Assembly (NCBI RefSeq): GCF_015832195.1
Contig: NC_052027.1
Span: 5,782,649 to 5,846,648, forward strand
Length of the DNA stretch: 64,000 bases
Direction: 5' to 3'
Origin: Motacilla alba alba
Taxonomy: Eukaryota; Chordata; Aves; Passeriformes; Motacillidae
Shown: positions 13,340-27,900 of the stretch, in pieces
Layout of the letters: every line of letters begins with the position of its first letter
Numbering within the stretch: the stretch's first letter is position 1
The notes under the pieces: generated by a model
Told to the model about the DNA's origin: nothing
The model's database searches: none
Seen by the model: the letters and a program-made list of their open reading frames with translations, nothing else
Position numbers and translations under genes: made by a program

Positions 13340-15959
13340 TTGCTTGGGAGATGAATACCACCTGATGCATCCAGGAGAAACTAATCCCAGTCTGGAAAAT
13401 AATGCTATAAAGAGCAACCTGGGGCAAACCCAGAAAAGGGTTTTGTTTTCCTCTAAGAATATCCCTGGAGACACCAGGAGGGGCAGAGGGCCCAACACTG
13501 TCCCCTCTCTCCAGCACAACAAGTTGGGATCATTGGGATGCTGCGAGGCTCTGGGCAGTGCCACAGATAAGCCCTTGAGGAGATCAGATCTGGGCAGGGT
13601 CATGAGCAGCACCCAAGGAACACCCACAGCATTGCGAAAAAAACAGCACCTTCAACTCAGGGCAGTACAAAGAGCACCTGGAAAAATCAGTTTTCTTGGG
13701 AAAATTCCACTGAAGTGCTGTGGAAGTGACTCCACCCCGTGGAGGTTTTGCACGTGGAGAATCACTCCTGCATGGAGAAGTCACATTTCTGGGGCATGCA
13801 TGGCTCCCCCAGAGATGCCTGCAGGAAAACTCCTGCAGGAAAACTGTCGGAGAGTCTGAGCTGAGCCCAAGACAATGGGGCTGGCTTGGGAATGGCTGTG
13901 ATTTTTACAGCCCTAAATTTGATAGATTACCAAGATTTGTTCTGTTTGTTTTTTTAAGGGAAACGTTTTATGGAACCCAAAAGTATTTTGCTAACGAAAA
14001 TAAAAAAGCCACTTACAGAAGGCTTTGTGAGCCACCACACAGACAAATGTTACTAAACACAGTGTTTAACTGGGATTAGAGACATGGACATTAAATACCA
14101 ACAGGCAAACTCTGGTGTGGGAAGTCTTAAAACCATCGATTGTTGTGGATCAAAACAATGCTGAGGGTGGTATCAGGACCCTATTGCTTTGTCCTTAGGG
14201 GTTTTCTCTCAGCATCTGCTCCGTAGTCCCAAACATGAGGCAGGGCTAAGCTCTGGTCTGACCCACAGAAGGGTCCTAACACCCACCACATAGAGGATCC
14301 TGTTTTGTGGTCAGATTGCAAACATCTTCTGGAGATCCTGGGGATTTTTCCTTTGGATTAAGTACAAAGGCCTGCTGGAGGTTTACAAACAAATGCCTTA
14401 AAGATAAACGCATGAATTTTTTTTTTTTTTTTGGTAGGAAAAGATGTTCTTTCAGGAAGAGAAAGAAAAGAAAATGTGAGCTAATCAGGGCAAAGACAGA
14501 ACAAATGAGTTCATGGACAAACACCCCCTAAATTCATTGCCATAAAAGATAAAAACTGAATGAGTAATGAGAGCACAGCTCCATCACAGTGGGAGAAAAA
14601 CTGGATGAAAATGCAGAGGTCCTTTCACCAAACAAATCTTTTCTACAGGAGGAAAAAGGGGAAAATATAAGAAACACAATTGTCCATCAACTGCTTTGGC
14701 AATTTTCTCTCAGTGTCTGATATAATAAGTGCAATTTAACACTTTGGGTATACAAAGTGAGAATTTTGTACTGGACTTGGCAAACACCTGATGGACCTTA
14801 GTAATGGAAATTCAAATCTTCATAGCCAGGCAGACTTGTCCTGGGAAGGGGCCACACTCTTACCAGTGAGGAAAGGGGAGAAAAAGAAAATAGAAAGATG
14901 AGAAAGGAAGCCATCAGTGAAGTTGGGGGAATAGAAAAAAAACCTCAAACTTAAATTAGGTCCAGCCAGTCTCCCTTGATGTCTTGGTGCTGGTCCAGAG
15001 GGTCCTGGGAAGCCTGAGCATCTCTCTAGATGTGTTTCAATAGGGCAGGTCAGTGTCAAACCACATCCCAGAAGGTCTCCCCTGTCTGGGGGCAGCCTCT
15101 GCCAGTGCCCAGCCTGCCCCTGCTGCAGCCCCTGCTCATGGATGCTCCACATCTGCAGCCTGCTGGTTTTGTGGGAAATGCTGTTGGAAGGAGGAAGAGG
15201 AGAAGCAAGCGGCTGCTGCCCCGGCAGAGATGGAGCACATGGGATGTTGGCCAAGCCAAGTCACTCTCCTGGCCAACACAAGTCACTGTGAGCTCTGCTA
15301 ACACTTCCCTGAACAACAAGAGCATGGCTTGGTTGCAGCTGGGCTGTCCCAGTGGTGCCCAGCCCCACTGGCCAGGGGGAGACTGCACACAGTCCAAAAC
15401 TAAGGAGAAAACCACATGCCCGAAGATCCTTCCCCATTCATTCATCTGCATAGACTCCCCTGCACACTAAGTGATTTCCCTGCGTTTATTTTATGTTGCA
15501 CTTCTCAATGGTTATGGTTGTCAGATGCTTTCTGTGACAAGACACTGGTTTTTCAGTTGCTGCTGCCAAAATTCCACTACTGAGGCTTAAATTTTCCAAG
15601 CAAGCATCTGCTACAGTCTAAGTCTTGGGGGGAAAACACTTGAAATAAGTCTCGTGTTTCGTAGAATGAGCTCATGGAAAACAGGGTTATTTTGTCTACG
15701 TTTACAAAAAAAAAAAAAGAGAATCATCAATGTTTCACAGAGCAACACAAACATTTCCATACAATAGAGTGAAACATTGAAGCCTGCTGGAGGAGAGAGG
15801 AGTTTGCAAGCTCAAAGCCATGAGAAGGAAAACATCACTGCTGGGGAGGCTGAGCCATGGCCAGGACATTTTCTCCATCTCTCCAAATGGGAATTTGCCA
15901 CGGGACAGGGCCGCTCCTGGGACAAACCCAGCACCCCACCAGGAGCAGCCAGTGGACCC

Positions 15960-16105
15960 TGACTGGATGGAGCAGTTGCTCTGAAGATGTTCCAGCACTG
16001 TCTGGGTGCAATCCTGTGCTCTGGGACAACTCTGCTTGAGCAGAGAGGTTGGACCTGATGACCCACTGTGGTCCCTTCCAAGCTGGCCCATTCTGGGATT
16101 CTGTG
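15960..16105 (+). mobile_element. CR1 LINE 3' tail fragment
   Basis: The segment contains the CR1 signature TTGAGCAGAGAGGTTGGACC, followed by TGATGACC, GGTCCCTTCCAAGCTGG and an ATTCTGGGATTCTGTG end, which is two copies of the CR1 terminal octamer. The preceding GCACTGTCTGGGTGCAATCC also fits CR1 3' UTR. It is non-coding and 5'-truncated. The start is estimated; similarity may extend upstream. Confidence 0.9.
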
Positions 16106-19100
16106 TCCACATGTGCATCTGAGAGGGTCTCCCATGCATGCTTGGCCTGGGCACGTGGTTTTCTGCAGGGCAAATGCAGCGTGGTCCTGTCTGGAGAGCA
16201 CTGCTGAGGTATTTTCCAGCTACTTCAAGATGCAGCTGTTATTACATCATTCATTAATTTGTGGTAGAGACAAGTATCCCATAACTCAAGCCCGAGAGAG
16301 ATTTCTAGGGCTTTGACACTAGAGATTAAACAGAAATAAACATCAGTATCAGTAAAAGTGACTGCAAAATAGCAGAAAGGGTAAGTGGTTAAGAACAGAT
16401 AAAGATCAGTTGTGTTAGCCTGTAACAAGGATTTAACTGCAGGGAGGAGAAGGGCACATAGAGACCGTGACAAATTGACAAGTTCTTCACTGTTTATGAA
16501 TAAAGGAAGCATTTCAAAGAATAAATAGAGAGTTTCTAGGGAGGGGAGGTGTGTGCAGGCATGGAGTTTTGCATAGTCCACTAAGCTGAGTGTGCTGCAT
16601 TTCAGACTTGCCTGGCTTGAAAAATGGCTCCAAGGCACCTCATACCAGCATGGGCTGCTGAACTTAACAGAGTAATTAATACTTGTTTGTCCAGAGGGAC
16701 AAATATACCTACAATATACCTAATACAGTGGTGTTTCCACTGGACTCAGCAGCTGCCTCCAAGCACACACGTCTCAGTCATGAAATCCTACTGCTTTCTA
16801 AATGTTTTGGAAAGAAGTACACAGAAAAAAGGCCCATAAACAAGGACAGCAGCAGTAGATACATTCTTCTGGGTCTTTATAGCCTGTTTGGGATCAGTAA
16901 TGTGGGCTCTACCATGCACTCCTCAAGGAGTCAAATCCTGTCAAAACCTTCCTAAAGCCTTCCTTTGTTCAAGGTGTATTCCAGGGATTCACCACCCTCC
17001 ATCCCTTTAGGAGATCCCTGGCACCATCACAGCCCTGCCCTGGCAATTGTGGCCAGCAGGATTTGGTCACTACGAGCCCTCACCCTGCTCTGCCCTTCAC
17101 ACACTTTTTTGCCTTTCTAGGATCCAAGTTTTCAGATGAACTTGACAATAACCCAGTTGTTTTCTGTTTGTGCCAGCACTGGGGGGCTTCACAAACTTTG
17201 AGATAGCACCTTCATAATTTGAGCATCAAACAGAGGATGCCATGACACTGTTTCAGTAAGAAAGTCAAGAAAATAAAAAAAAATTAAGTCAATGAGTGAT
17301 TAAACAAAATAAGTTAAATATACCTATTAATCTAAAACCAAAAGGAATGTTTCAGGAAAGTGTTCTCCTCTCCTCCCTGCCCTTTGAGAAACTTTGGATA
17401 AAGTCTTCAACACATAACATGGTTTTTGTTCAATCAAAATAAAATAGTCTGCATCATTCTTGAGTTACTCCAGCTTATTTTTTCAAAACTTTTCTGTTTT
17501 CAAAATTCTGAAATACATTCAAATCTGAAGGACGACAGAATGAAGCGTGAGGGTTTTTAAAAAGCTTTAGTAGAAAAAGTAAAGACTCAGCAAGCTCAGC
17601 CTCAGCTCACAACAGTTCCACATATCCACAACATAATTTTAAAACTGTGTCCTTCTCTTTGAGGATTCACCAGCTCCTTTGCAGCATCCTGTATGTGACC
17701 TGATGGAAACAGGACTCAGAGAAGCTCGGGGACATCAGTTTGGGCACTGTTCATGTCTTTCTTGCACCTACAGGACGTCCTCTTGCTGAGGGACACTGGT
17801 GACACAGCAGAGCCACAAGTGACTGCCAGCCTTGACATCCTGCAACACCTTGCCCCAGCCAAGACAGCACTTACCCACAGGCAGAAGCACATGCTTGGGA
17901 AACCTCCAGGATTCTGAAAAAATCCCATAAAGGCCCATAAACCTGAGGATTTTCCCTGAACAAACTGGGCACTTTCATGTGAATGAACTTGTGCCGGTTC
18001 TTCTGTGAGTGAGAAATGCCAGGAACTATCTGTTGAATAGGAAGGGGCTCCATTTCTTGCAGTACCACAGGCTCCACATCCTGAAAAGCTCAGAAAGGAC
18101 CAGGCTGCAAGGAGGACAGGGACGATTCCCCAGACTGTCCTTAAAGGGTATTCTAAAAATTTGGCCAGCACGTGGAAAATATTTGGAACAGCCTTCATAA
18201 AAAAAGGTTTTGTTCTATCTGTTCGAGAGAAGATATTTATGGTGTCTGCTGTGTCATTCCAGATTTGTCATGGGCCATTAAATATCCACCTGGATATTGC
18301 ATCATTTAACTACTGGAATGCATAAGCATTTCTGCTGCCTGTGAAAGAGCAGCTCTGAGCTGTGCAGAGCATTAAGTGCATTGCTCTACTTTAACAAATA
18401 AATCAGAAAGTGGAGCAGATAATACAACTGTGTTCGGTTGTGGTGGACTCACTGTTATGTATATTTATTTCTTTTAACTGGTAGGGACTGTATATATTAT
18501 TTCTGGCCTTGCCTTGAGTTTGTTAATCTTCTCCGGGTGTCAGCAGCGTTTTGGTGATCCATCTGAGCAGGTCTCTTCTTAAACCAGACCCTGCACAAAG
18601 TCAGAAGGCTCACACACAGGCAGATGCCTGGCACAGACCAAAAAAAAAAGCTCATCTTGATTCAAGACCATGCTCCAAACTTTGTGCACCTGAAGGTGGA
18701 AAACCATCCCTCAGCCCAGGTGGCTCCAGCCTGTCAAGATGTGGAACAGGATTCTGAAACAGCATCTCAAATTCTGCTGTAGTGCATGAAACGTCCACAC
18801 AAATGCTGAAGTCTTTTGGCATGCAATGACTCCAAGATGTGTCCAGCCTCAGGCAATGCTTTTCAGACTTGTCCCCTGGCTAGTCCAGCTGCCTCACATT
18901 TGTGTTCCAGTACCATCCACCTCCTTTAAGTGTGGCTGGTGACACACAGGGGGGACCTTGGGGTCATCCAGCTTTGCTACAAACACCAGCACAGTGTCTA
19001 AGGTGGAAGAAAGGATCCATGGTTACACAAGGCACTGAAATGGATACTCCTCAAGAGAAAGTGTCTAATGACATATGACTACAGACCTCCTTGGTGGTCC

Positions 19101-21510
19101 TGGTTTATCCCAGATTTTTTAAAAAATGTCTCATGCTGAACTGATGGAAACAAGGTGACATTGTGTTTTGACTGCTGTTGGATGTTGGCACCTGGCATAC
19201 AAACAGGGACAGCCCTGGAAAGAGCTGATTCTGCCAAAGCTAGGGGTTTTAAAATACATCTATTTCTTTCCAGTCCTCAGTGGGGGTGGTGGAAAGGAAC
19301 CTAAACCCTCTCCAAAATCAAAATGTAGCTATAGAGGGTTATTAGGGAAATAAAGTGGTTTCAGTGGGAGTGATTTAGCCAGGCTGGGGTGGGAAACTGG
19401 ATATTTGGGCTGGCTCTCCTGGGGCAGCCTGTGAGGCAAGTGCCTGCTTGAGGGCCAGCAGCCCCACGGCCTTTGGCCTTGGCACACATCCTCTCACAGA
19501 GTCCCTGGGGGATGTGGATATTGGGAGCATGTCAAAGAGGTCAGAAAATCTGGCAGGTCTCTGCCCAGATGACATCAGCTTTGGAAGAACTTCGTAGGGA
19601 TCGGAGTCCTGCTGGGGAGAAAGCGAATGTCTGCAGGTCCTCAGCTGCAGGGGACAGAGCAGCTCTTTCTGCAGGAGAGTTTTCTGGCTGTCTGCAGGTT
19701 GCCCAGCATGCCCAGGCTCCATCACATATCCAGTTAATGTCTCCTGGTTGTCACTGGAGTGGCAGCAGCAGCTGCAGAGGCACAGGCTGGTCTCAAGTAA
19801 TAGGTTGCTCCCTTCCAAAGCAGCAGAATGTTTTCTTTTGCAATTCCAAGGGATTGGACTCTAAATATGATGTGTTTCCTCTGATAAGCTGCTCAAAACA
19901 GAGGCCCTCACCCTCCTTCTCTGGTACCAACAGCATGGAGCACTGGGCAGGCAGAGGAAGGAAACTCAGTAAGATCAAGTCCTCTCACAGAACAATTTTA
20001 TCAACAATTCCTAAGCTGCTCAGCTCTTCCCAAGCCCAGCAGAGGCAGGTGTTCCCAGTTTACTGTAAACCACCAGAGAAGTGTGAAACAGCTCTTGCTG
20101 TACTGGGCCATATGGATAGGAAATCTGCCTCCAGGACAAATGTATTTCAATAAACCCCTTCTCGAGACACACTCTAGGTTTAGCCTATAAAGTAAACTCT
20201 GCAGCACTCATTTTGGAGGGGAGAGGGGAACTGTTTTCTTTGGCATTTCCCATCCCTTTTTGCCTCAGCTGCAGACAGAAGGAAAGCAAAACACACATGT
20301 GGATGGGAGAGGAGAGGGAGGTTTTGCAGGGATTGGTGTTAGGATGCCATGGTACTCTGGGGAGCCCCTGCAGTGCCACCCAGCATGAAACCTGCAGCTC
20401 ACTGTGATCAACCAGAACAAGGAGCCCTGGAGCAGATACTGCAGTGAACAGAAAAGGAAAGCCTGGCTAAAATGTCCAAGCACAGCCTGTCAATGCAAGG
20501 CAGAGAACAGGCAAACAAAAAACGACAGCAGGTAGAAAAGTGATTAATACAAAATTTCCATCCTAAAAAAATTGTTTTACTACTGCTTTGCCCACTTACA
20601 TTCTATTGCCTGAGTTTCATCAACAACCTTAAAATCCACAGGGTGCTTCAAATTGGTTATTCCTCTAGTTTAAATACAAGAAAACTGCACATGGCCAGCC
20701 AGTACAGAGGAAGCAGGAACCTTGGCAGTGGAACCCATTGTAGAGCAACCTGTCCTGATAGCTGTGAGCAAACAGCAACAGGTAAGATGCAGGCTGATAT
20801 TTGATCTGCTTCTTTCCCAGACTAAGATCTGGCTAGTAACAGCTGCCTACTTTATGGCTGTCTTTTTTTTATTACTTTATTCACCCCTGTGCCCCCCAAA
20901 AAGCAAAGGAAAAAAAAAAAAAAAAAGAATGGCTAAAATTTACGGCTAGAAGAAACCGATTACTGTTGGCAAGTGAACTGAAGGGATCAATTGTTCCATA
21001 CGGCACAAGCCAAAGAACTCAGGGCTCTATTCACAAGAAAAGACTGATGTGCTAAAGGGCATGGAAATGCCACTTTTATTGTGCGGCAGAGAATTTTCAC
21101 ATTTGAATCCAAATTCCGTAGGAGAGCGTGGAATGTGAGAGAGGCAGCTCGGAGGGCTGGCCAGACGGCGCGTGCGAGCAGAGAGCCCGTGCGCGGGAAA
21201 AGCACAATGGCCCAGCACAAAGGTTCTGTGTTCACGGCCTCCAGCACAGCGTCGGGCTCTCACACAGGCAGGGAATTGTGTGCAAAATGCCTGCAAGTCA
21301 GCACCAAATGTGCTCAGAAACAGGCAAAGCCAGAGCAGCGCGCTCCCCTTCCCCAGCCAGCGTGGACTGTTGGGTCTGTTGCTGGTGGTGGTGGGAGGAA
21401 TCTTGGTCAAACTCATGAGAATCCCTGTTTTAGTGGTGGGAGAGCAAACCCCTCACGTTTCTGTGCTTCAGGAGGAGGAGCAGCAATTCCCAAGCTGAGC
21501 AGGCTGTGCC

Positions 21511-21941
21511 AGGTGCTGTGGTACTTTTGGGGTTCCCCAGACAGAGAAGGAAGGAATGAATCTGACTCCATGTTCTTAGAAAGCTAATTTATTATTTTAT
21601 GATCTATATTATATTAAAGAATACTAAACAAAACTATCCTAAACAATACAGAAAGGATCCTTACAGAAGGCTAAAAGATACTAAAGAAAATCTCATGACT
21701 CTTTCCAGAGTCCCGACACAGCCTGACTGTGATTGGTTATTAAGTCAAAACAATTCACATGAAACCAAAGAAACAACCACCTGTCGGTAAACAATGTCCA
21801 AACCACATTCCAAAGCAGCAAAACACAGGAGAAGCAAAAGAGATAATTATTGTTTTCCTTTTTCTCTCAGGCTTCTTAGCTTCCCAGGAGCAAAGTCCTG
21901 GGCAAAGAGATTTTTCAGCAAATATGACGGTGACAAGGTGC
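21511..21941 (-). mobile_element. Solo LTR of an endogenous retrovirus, with TSD
   Basis: A 419-bp LTR (21517-21935) is flanked by a perfect 6-bp target-site duplication, AGGTGC, at 21511-21516 and 21936-21941. Its ends are TG...CA. On the minus strand an AATAAA polyadenylation signal (plus-strand TTTATT at 21588-21593) lies about 70 bp from the 3' end, which fixes the orientation. The element closely matches the second LTR at 39299-39687. No gag, pol or env reading frame adjoins it, so it is a solo LTR left by LTR-LTR recombination. A 6-bp duplication is typical of class II (ERVK-like) elements, and I associate this LTR type with songbird genomes, but I could not search a repeat library to name it. 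Confidence 0.92.
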
Positions 21942-24900
21942 CTGCAGGTGGGAGCAGGGACGCGGGACAGAGTGAGCACAGCATCCGCTACAACATGTCA
22001 GGAAATATCTTCAGAGCTAGGATGGAAAGAAATCAAGACCCTTGGCTCCAGGACAGACATGCACACTGCTCATGTGTCTGTGGAGAGGGGCATGTTGACA
22101 GAGCAGTTAAGCACGATGGGTCTGAAGAAGCCAATCCAAGCTGTATTTTTGGACGTACATCAAAGGCAGCCCCAGTGGGGAAGAGGATGGTTTGAGGCAC
22201 AACGCTGCCATCTCGATCCCACCTGCTGAGCTCACTGGGGTGAAGTTTCCAAAGGTTCTTGGTGCTGGGTGCTGCATGGAAAGTGGGGACAGATGGTTCC
22301 TGCTCAACACCAGGGACAGCTATTTATTACCAGCTGATTTGGTGTTTTCCCATAGACAGCTGTACAACAGCAGGGAGGAATTCTGATTTTCAGTTTTACA
22401 AGCAGAAAATGGGAGGTGGGCACACATTTTATAAATCTTCCAATGACAGCTAGGTATCTCACTCCCCAAAGAACTCTGGAAATCACAGTCCTTGCTCAAT
22501 TAAGTGAAAAACAAAAAAGTTCTCGGAGCAGCCAAGTACAAATTCTTCTAAAGCAAATGCCAGCGTCGAGATTTCCCAGGTTTTGTTTGGGATGCTCTGT
22601 CTGCTGGTATCTGAAACTCAGGACACACAAGTGTTTGTGCATTTCAAAGGAGGCTCGTGGCTAAATTTGGGCAAAGTTTTGTGAACTGGAGGAGGGGGGA
22701 AAGGCTTTGGGAAGGACTGCAGCAGTCATTCCACCAGTGCTGCCCTGCAGATGGGCGTTGGAGCACAGCTCCCGTCGGGCGGGATCGATGGCTCTCTGGA
22801 AGGCTGACAGCACAGATGTACTGCAGCTTAGCCTGTGACTAATTTTAACAAGCTGCTTGCACGGTTACAAAAGGCAGATCTGCTGGCATTTTTACTTTCA
22901 ACCACCTGGTCTTGACAAACATTTTCTGCAAATAGCACATATGTCATGAGGTTGGACTTGGGGGAGACGTGCAAGGCAGGGAGGAGTTTAAATCCTGAGG
23001 GTGGAGGCAGGGGCTGGAAGTGGGGATGGCCAGGATGTCCCACCAAACCATCCAGGTCAGCATAACCAACTGTGGCCAACAGGCTGAAGGAAAGCAACAC
23101 TCAATGGGAGAGATGAAATATTTATAATATAAATAAGTGGGACAGGTCTGCCACTCATGATGGACAAGGAGCACTGTCCAGGCACAGGCCAGAGCAGATT
23201 CCCTGCTCAGTATCACCTACAGTGCATTGACATAAACCTTGCTCCAGTTCCTGTCCTTGCGGGCTCCATTGCTCTTGAATGCCAGAGAGAGAGAGACAGC
23301 TCCAAGGAGAATGCCCAGAAGATGACAGAGGTTTGACCCTTTGGAGGAGAACATATTGAGCAGTTTTTATAGAACATTTTGCCTTAAAAAAGTCCCTCTG
23401 CGTTCGAGCCAGCAGGGGAGGACACAACTACAGAGATGTGGTGCTTTCAGGGATAATCCTGGATCAGTTTGCACCCTCAGGCAAGGCTGTTCTTTTTGCA
23501 TGAGATCCAGAGCACAGGCTGATCTGGTGGACCTAAACATGCAGCAATGACCTCCACAGTTCTCATTTTCTCACCCCACAGTAACATCCACTGCCAAAAT
23601 TCAGGAAGGACTGGTGTGAATTTGTGTTAGAGATGAACATCCTCCAATTCAAGCGTCATGACTAAGCACAGAGATAACAAAGCAGCTACTAACAGCCTCC
23701 ATCCCTTGACATCTCCACTGGCAGGCCATTTTGGAATAAGAGTTATTGGGCTCATTGCCAGTGTGACTAGTAAATCCCATGATTCATGAAATGTAAACTT
23801 CCAGTTGTTGATCTTGTGATACTCTCTGCCCTTAAAACTAATCCAGCTGTTCACAGAAGTTTTCTCTGTTTTCCTAGAGCCTGGCACAATGAGGGAGATT
23901 AAATGCAGGAGAACAAAAGAGTGAAATGACAAACTAGTGGGGCCATGACTCAACTGTTTCATAGGCTTCTTTTTGAGATGGGGATGGGGAGGGACTGCTG
24001 ACAAGCTGGGCTTTGATCAGACCAGGGAAGGGAGGAGGACACCAAGTGATGCAGAAACTATCTCAGTGAAATTGTTTTTTTCTTTTGCAAGGGTGAAGCT
24101 GGTTCTACTCTCTGCATCTAGAATTAATTTACTTTGGGTTGGGCAAGGAGCAGAGAAGTAGGAGAGCCCTGGAAATCCGCAGTGCCTTTTCCTGATTACA
24201 ATGTGTCCTGGCTCACAAACATGAGCTATTCCAGCTCACTTTCAAGCTACACTGGAGCCATTTTCAGACTTCAGAGTAAATCAAAAAGTAAACCAAGCAA
24301 ACAACAAACCAAGAGTTTATGCATCAGATCAGCTGAAGAACTGGGTCTCTCCTCTCCAGAAAGTGTTTCATATTTTTACTGCAGCATTACCAAAACGGGT
24401 CTCTGCTGACCTATTACATAAAGCTCATAGTCAAAACCAGACCACCAAAACCCTTCTGCACACAGCCTTACCCCCAAAAGGGTCAGTCAGGAGCCTCCAC
24501 AGTTGGTAAAACACTCATTTTCAGTTGCCTACGTAGCATATAAACTCTCATTGCTTGCTCTGAAATAGTCGTGGGACAGCGGAGAGGAACGAGAAGGAAT
24601 TTGAAAAGATGGAGATTTAGGAACAAATGATAATTTATGTCTTTCAGAAAATGCAAGTCAAACCTTGCCTGCTCTGGCCCTTCAGCACTCCTGATTGGAA
24701 CAGGATATGTGTTTAGCATATCTCCAAGGTATTCTCATATGAACATGACAACCAGGTGCCTACTGTGAGGACAGCTATAACAAATCACCCACATTCTTGT
24801 CAAGCCAACACTGCAATTGTTCTCCTCAGATCATCTGGCTGCAGTGTGGGCTCCCTTCAATTTCTAACACAGAAAGTATTTCCAATAGTTGACAGATGTC

Positions 24901-27900
24901 TTTCCTCGCTTTACACTCCTTTCTTACCCTCTTCAGTGTCAGCCTTGCAGGAAATACCAAGTTAATTGGAAAGATTAAGGAAGGTCTCCTACAGCTATTG
25001 CAGGAGAAGGTGGGAGCAGACAGAATGCAGTTAAGAGAGAATAATTCATTTAAAGTTTTTACTTTAGTATTAAACTTTAAATGTTAACAACCAGAGGCAG
25101 GAAAGGCTCTAAAATTCTGTTGGGTGTATGTTATCACTCAGCAGAAAGCAAAGCTATCCTTCTCACAATAATTTTAAACTGGTAGGTTAATTCCTTGTTC
25201 ACATACATAAGACAGTTTCCAAGAAGCAAGCACTTGTAAACAGTTACTAGAAGTACAATTTGATTTTGCTCTGCAATACTAGAGTGTATGGTCCAGCTCA
25301 CTGGTTTATCCCACACACAGACCTCAGAGTTTTTGCCCATAAATTTCTCTCCTGTGGAAGATGAAATGCTCATTCTCAGCAGAAAAAAAAAATAAAAGGA
25401 AAAATAAACACAGAGAGGAATTTTTTGAGCATGTAGATAATGAGAATTTCTATAGAAATTGTCTCTCATGAGCTCATTGGATTTGAGTCAGAGTTTGATG
25501 CCAAGATTTCTAAAGGACAAGAAGTCCTCCTCAAGGATCCAGGAGTGGAATCCAGGTTTTCACCTCCACCTCCTCTCCACCATTTCATAGGCAAAAAGAA
25601 TATTTTCACATTGGTATCAGTTTGATATGGTGTTTGATCTGCTCTGATTTACAGGCTGCATTCAAGTGTGAGAGGTTACAAAGAATTTTCTTCCTAAAAG
25701 GACACAAAACACAACCTGTCCTAATTATGTCCCTCAATGTACTGGAGCCATCTCAGCTGTTTGGAGCCTACAAACAGGAGCTGTAAGGGATATATGGGAG
25801 CATCTTGATTTATTACTGCTTTGCAATGCTGTTCTTGCAGCAAGACAAGCACCATCCTCCTCAAAAAAAAGAGGTTTGTACTGAGAGGGAGAGGAGGGAA
25901 AAGAACACCTCTGTGCTGCAGGGAGCAGCTGCAGAATCCCTGCACGGGGAAAATCAACCAAAGGAAAAAGCTCTGCACGAGCAGTGCTCAACATGCAGCT
26001 CTCAGCTCCTCAGGACCAGTTCAGGAGGACAGAGATTGAGCACGGCTCAGCAGGGATATATGAACAGAGAATAAATTAAAAATTAGTTTTGTATTTAGAC
26101 CTCCTGAGGAAATAGGGATAATTAGCAGAGACATGGTAATTCAAGGTACAAGTCAGTGACAGTCACTGCAGGGCTCTACAGGACCCTGGCAGGAAATCTC
26201 CCTCAGAGGCCAGTCCCTGAGCTGTTACCTCCATTACAACCAGTGGGGATAATTTGAGATAATTTTCAAGATTGGTATTATTTGTGTCATGCCAGCCAGC
26301 ATTTATCCTGCAGGCCAAAACTCAGCACTCATTTAAAACACATTTCAAAGCATTACCTGCTCAGGCATCTGGAAGTGCTTAGGCACGTGAACCTGTTTGC
26401 TATTTACACTGCTGAACTGTTCCCATGTTAGACTGCCCTGGAAAGCTGGGTGACAGCAAAGAAAACAGCAAAGAGCAACACCCACTGCCTTTTCCAAAAT
26501 AAAAGGATGATAAAAGCCCACTGGTAGCTTTGTTTGCTTTTTGGTTTCTCCTTATCTCATGCCTTGAGAGCCCTGGGAAGCAAGTAAAAGGACAAGGGAA
26601 AGAAAATGAAGAGTAGCCATGAGTTCAGATGAGGAGCCACCCCAATGACATCAGGATGAAGGCTGACAAAGTCTGATGGACAACAGGAGCATCCAGAAGG
26701 GAATCTGCAGGGAAGAAGACCTGAACAAAGGTTGCCTTAGCTGGGATGCTGAACAGATGGGGTCCAGTGAGGAAGGATCTTCTGCCAGGAGCCAGTAAAG
26801 CAGAAGGAAAGCCCATGAGAACAGTGATGAAGGGCTGCAAGGACACTTCATGAGCACTACTGAGCTGCCAGAAAGGAGTCCCAGGCCTGCAAGCCACAGA
26901 AAAGCTGCCCTCAGCACATCCTGGGTGATGCTGACAAAGTTCAGTGCAGGTTTGTGCTAATGGACCACACCTCCACGTGCCACACATGGTGGCTGGCAGA
27001 AGAAAAGAGCAAGATTACAGCAAGAGGTAGGCTAGGATGGTTAAAACCTTCCAAATAGCCATGGTCCAGAGGCAGGACTATCTCCTTAGGCACACAGAAC
27101 AGCAGCAATGGAAGTTCAGTGCTGAGAGAGGCAGTGCTGGAAGGTGCTCACAGCCCTGCATGGGGCACAAAGTGACCTGCAAAGGGGCAGGGAAGAGCTC
27201 AGCTGAATGGGGAACACCCTCCAGTGAAACTCATCCAGGAGAGCAAGCCAGAGACAAGCAGGGATGGGCCATTCTGCCACAGAACACTCCATCCCTGGAG
27301 GACACAGGGCAAAGAAGGATTCAGAGAAGTGAACAAACACTGAGGTGGAAAGTAAGTTCCCCTCTGAAGAGCCAGAACCTGTTACCTTAAAAGGGAATCA
27401 AAAAAGGAGGAGACAAAGGAATCTGCTTTCTATTATTTGAAGAAAGCTGATGAGGAATTCCTGTCTTCCTCCTCCCAGAACCACCAGAGCAAGACCAGTC
27501 CAGAGCACAGCAAATGGCACAGGTTTGTTCAGCCTCATCACTGGGACATGGAGGCCACCACTGTAAGATGTCACTGAAACTGAAGTCCCCACTAGCTTCA
27601 GGAGACAGCTGCAGCTGATATGGGTGTGAGTATCCTGAATTACCCCTCAGACCCCAGGCTGGGCACGTTCCATCTCGGAATTATTCTGTGGAGCAGTTTT
27701 AGAGCTGCCGTGCAGGGATGTGCCTGCTGCAAGGTTTGAATGCCTTCCCCAGCAGCAGGATGAGCCCCCCAGCAGGGGCAAGGGCAGGCAGCAGACGTGG
27801 CAGTGCTCAGTGCCAGGTGACACGTGCAGCAACGTGAGGACAGGCACCTGCCAGCTATCCCAAAGCCAACAAATTCCTGAGCCAGCAGCAGGAAAACAAA

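Larger units (their letters stand above)
10103..21510. other. Intergenic DNA with two CR1 tails
   Basis: No coding exon recognised. Apart from the CR1 fragments listed separately, it contains a perfect 14-bp tandem duplication (CCTGCAGGAAAACT at 13818-13831 and 13832-13845), T-rich runs near 14418 and 15706, and a short A-run near 20910. A somewhat CpG-enriched block at about 21050-21260 sits just before the first solo LTR. It is not rich enough to call a CpG island. Open frames here are short and overlap in alternative frames. Confidence 0.65.

Noticed and set aside
26625..27390. Overlapping ORFs of about 120 codons on both strands
   Set aside because: No recognisable protein family, no splice context, and frames on opposite strands are equally long. 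Possibly an old transposon remnant, but I could not support it.
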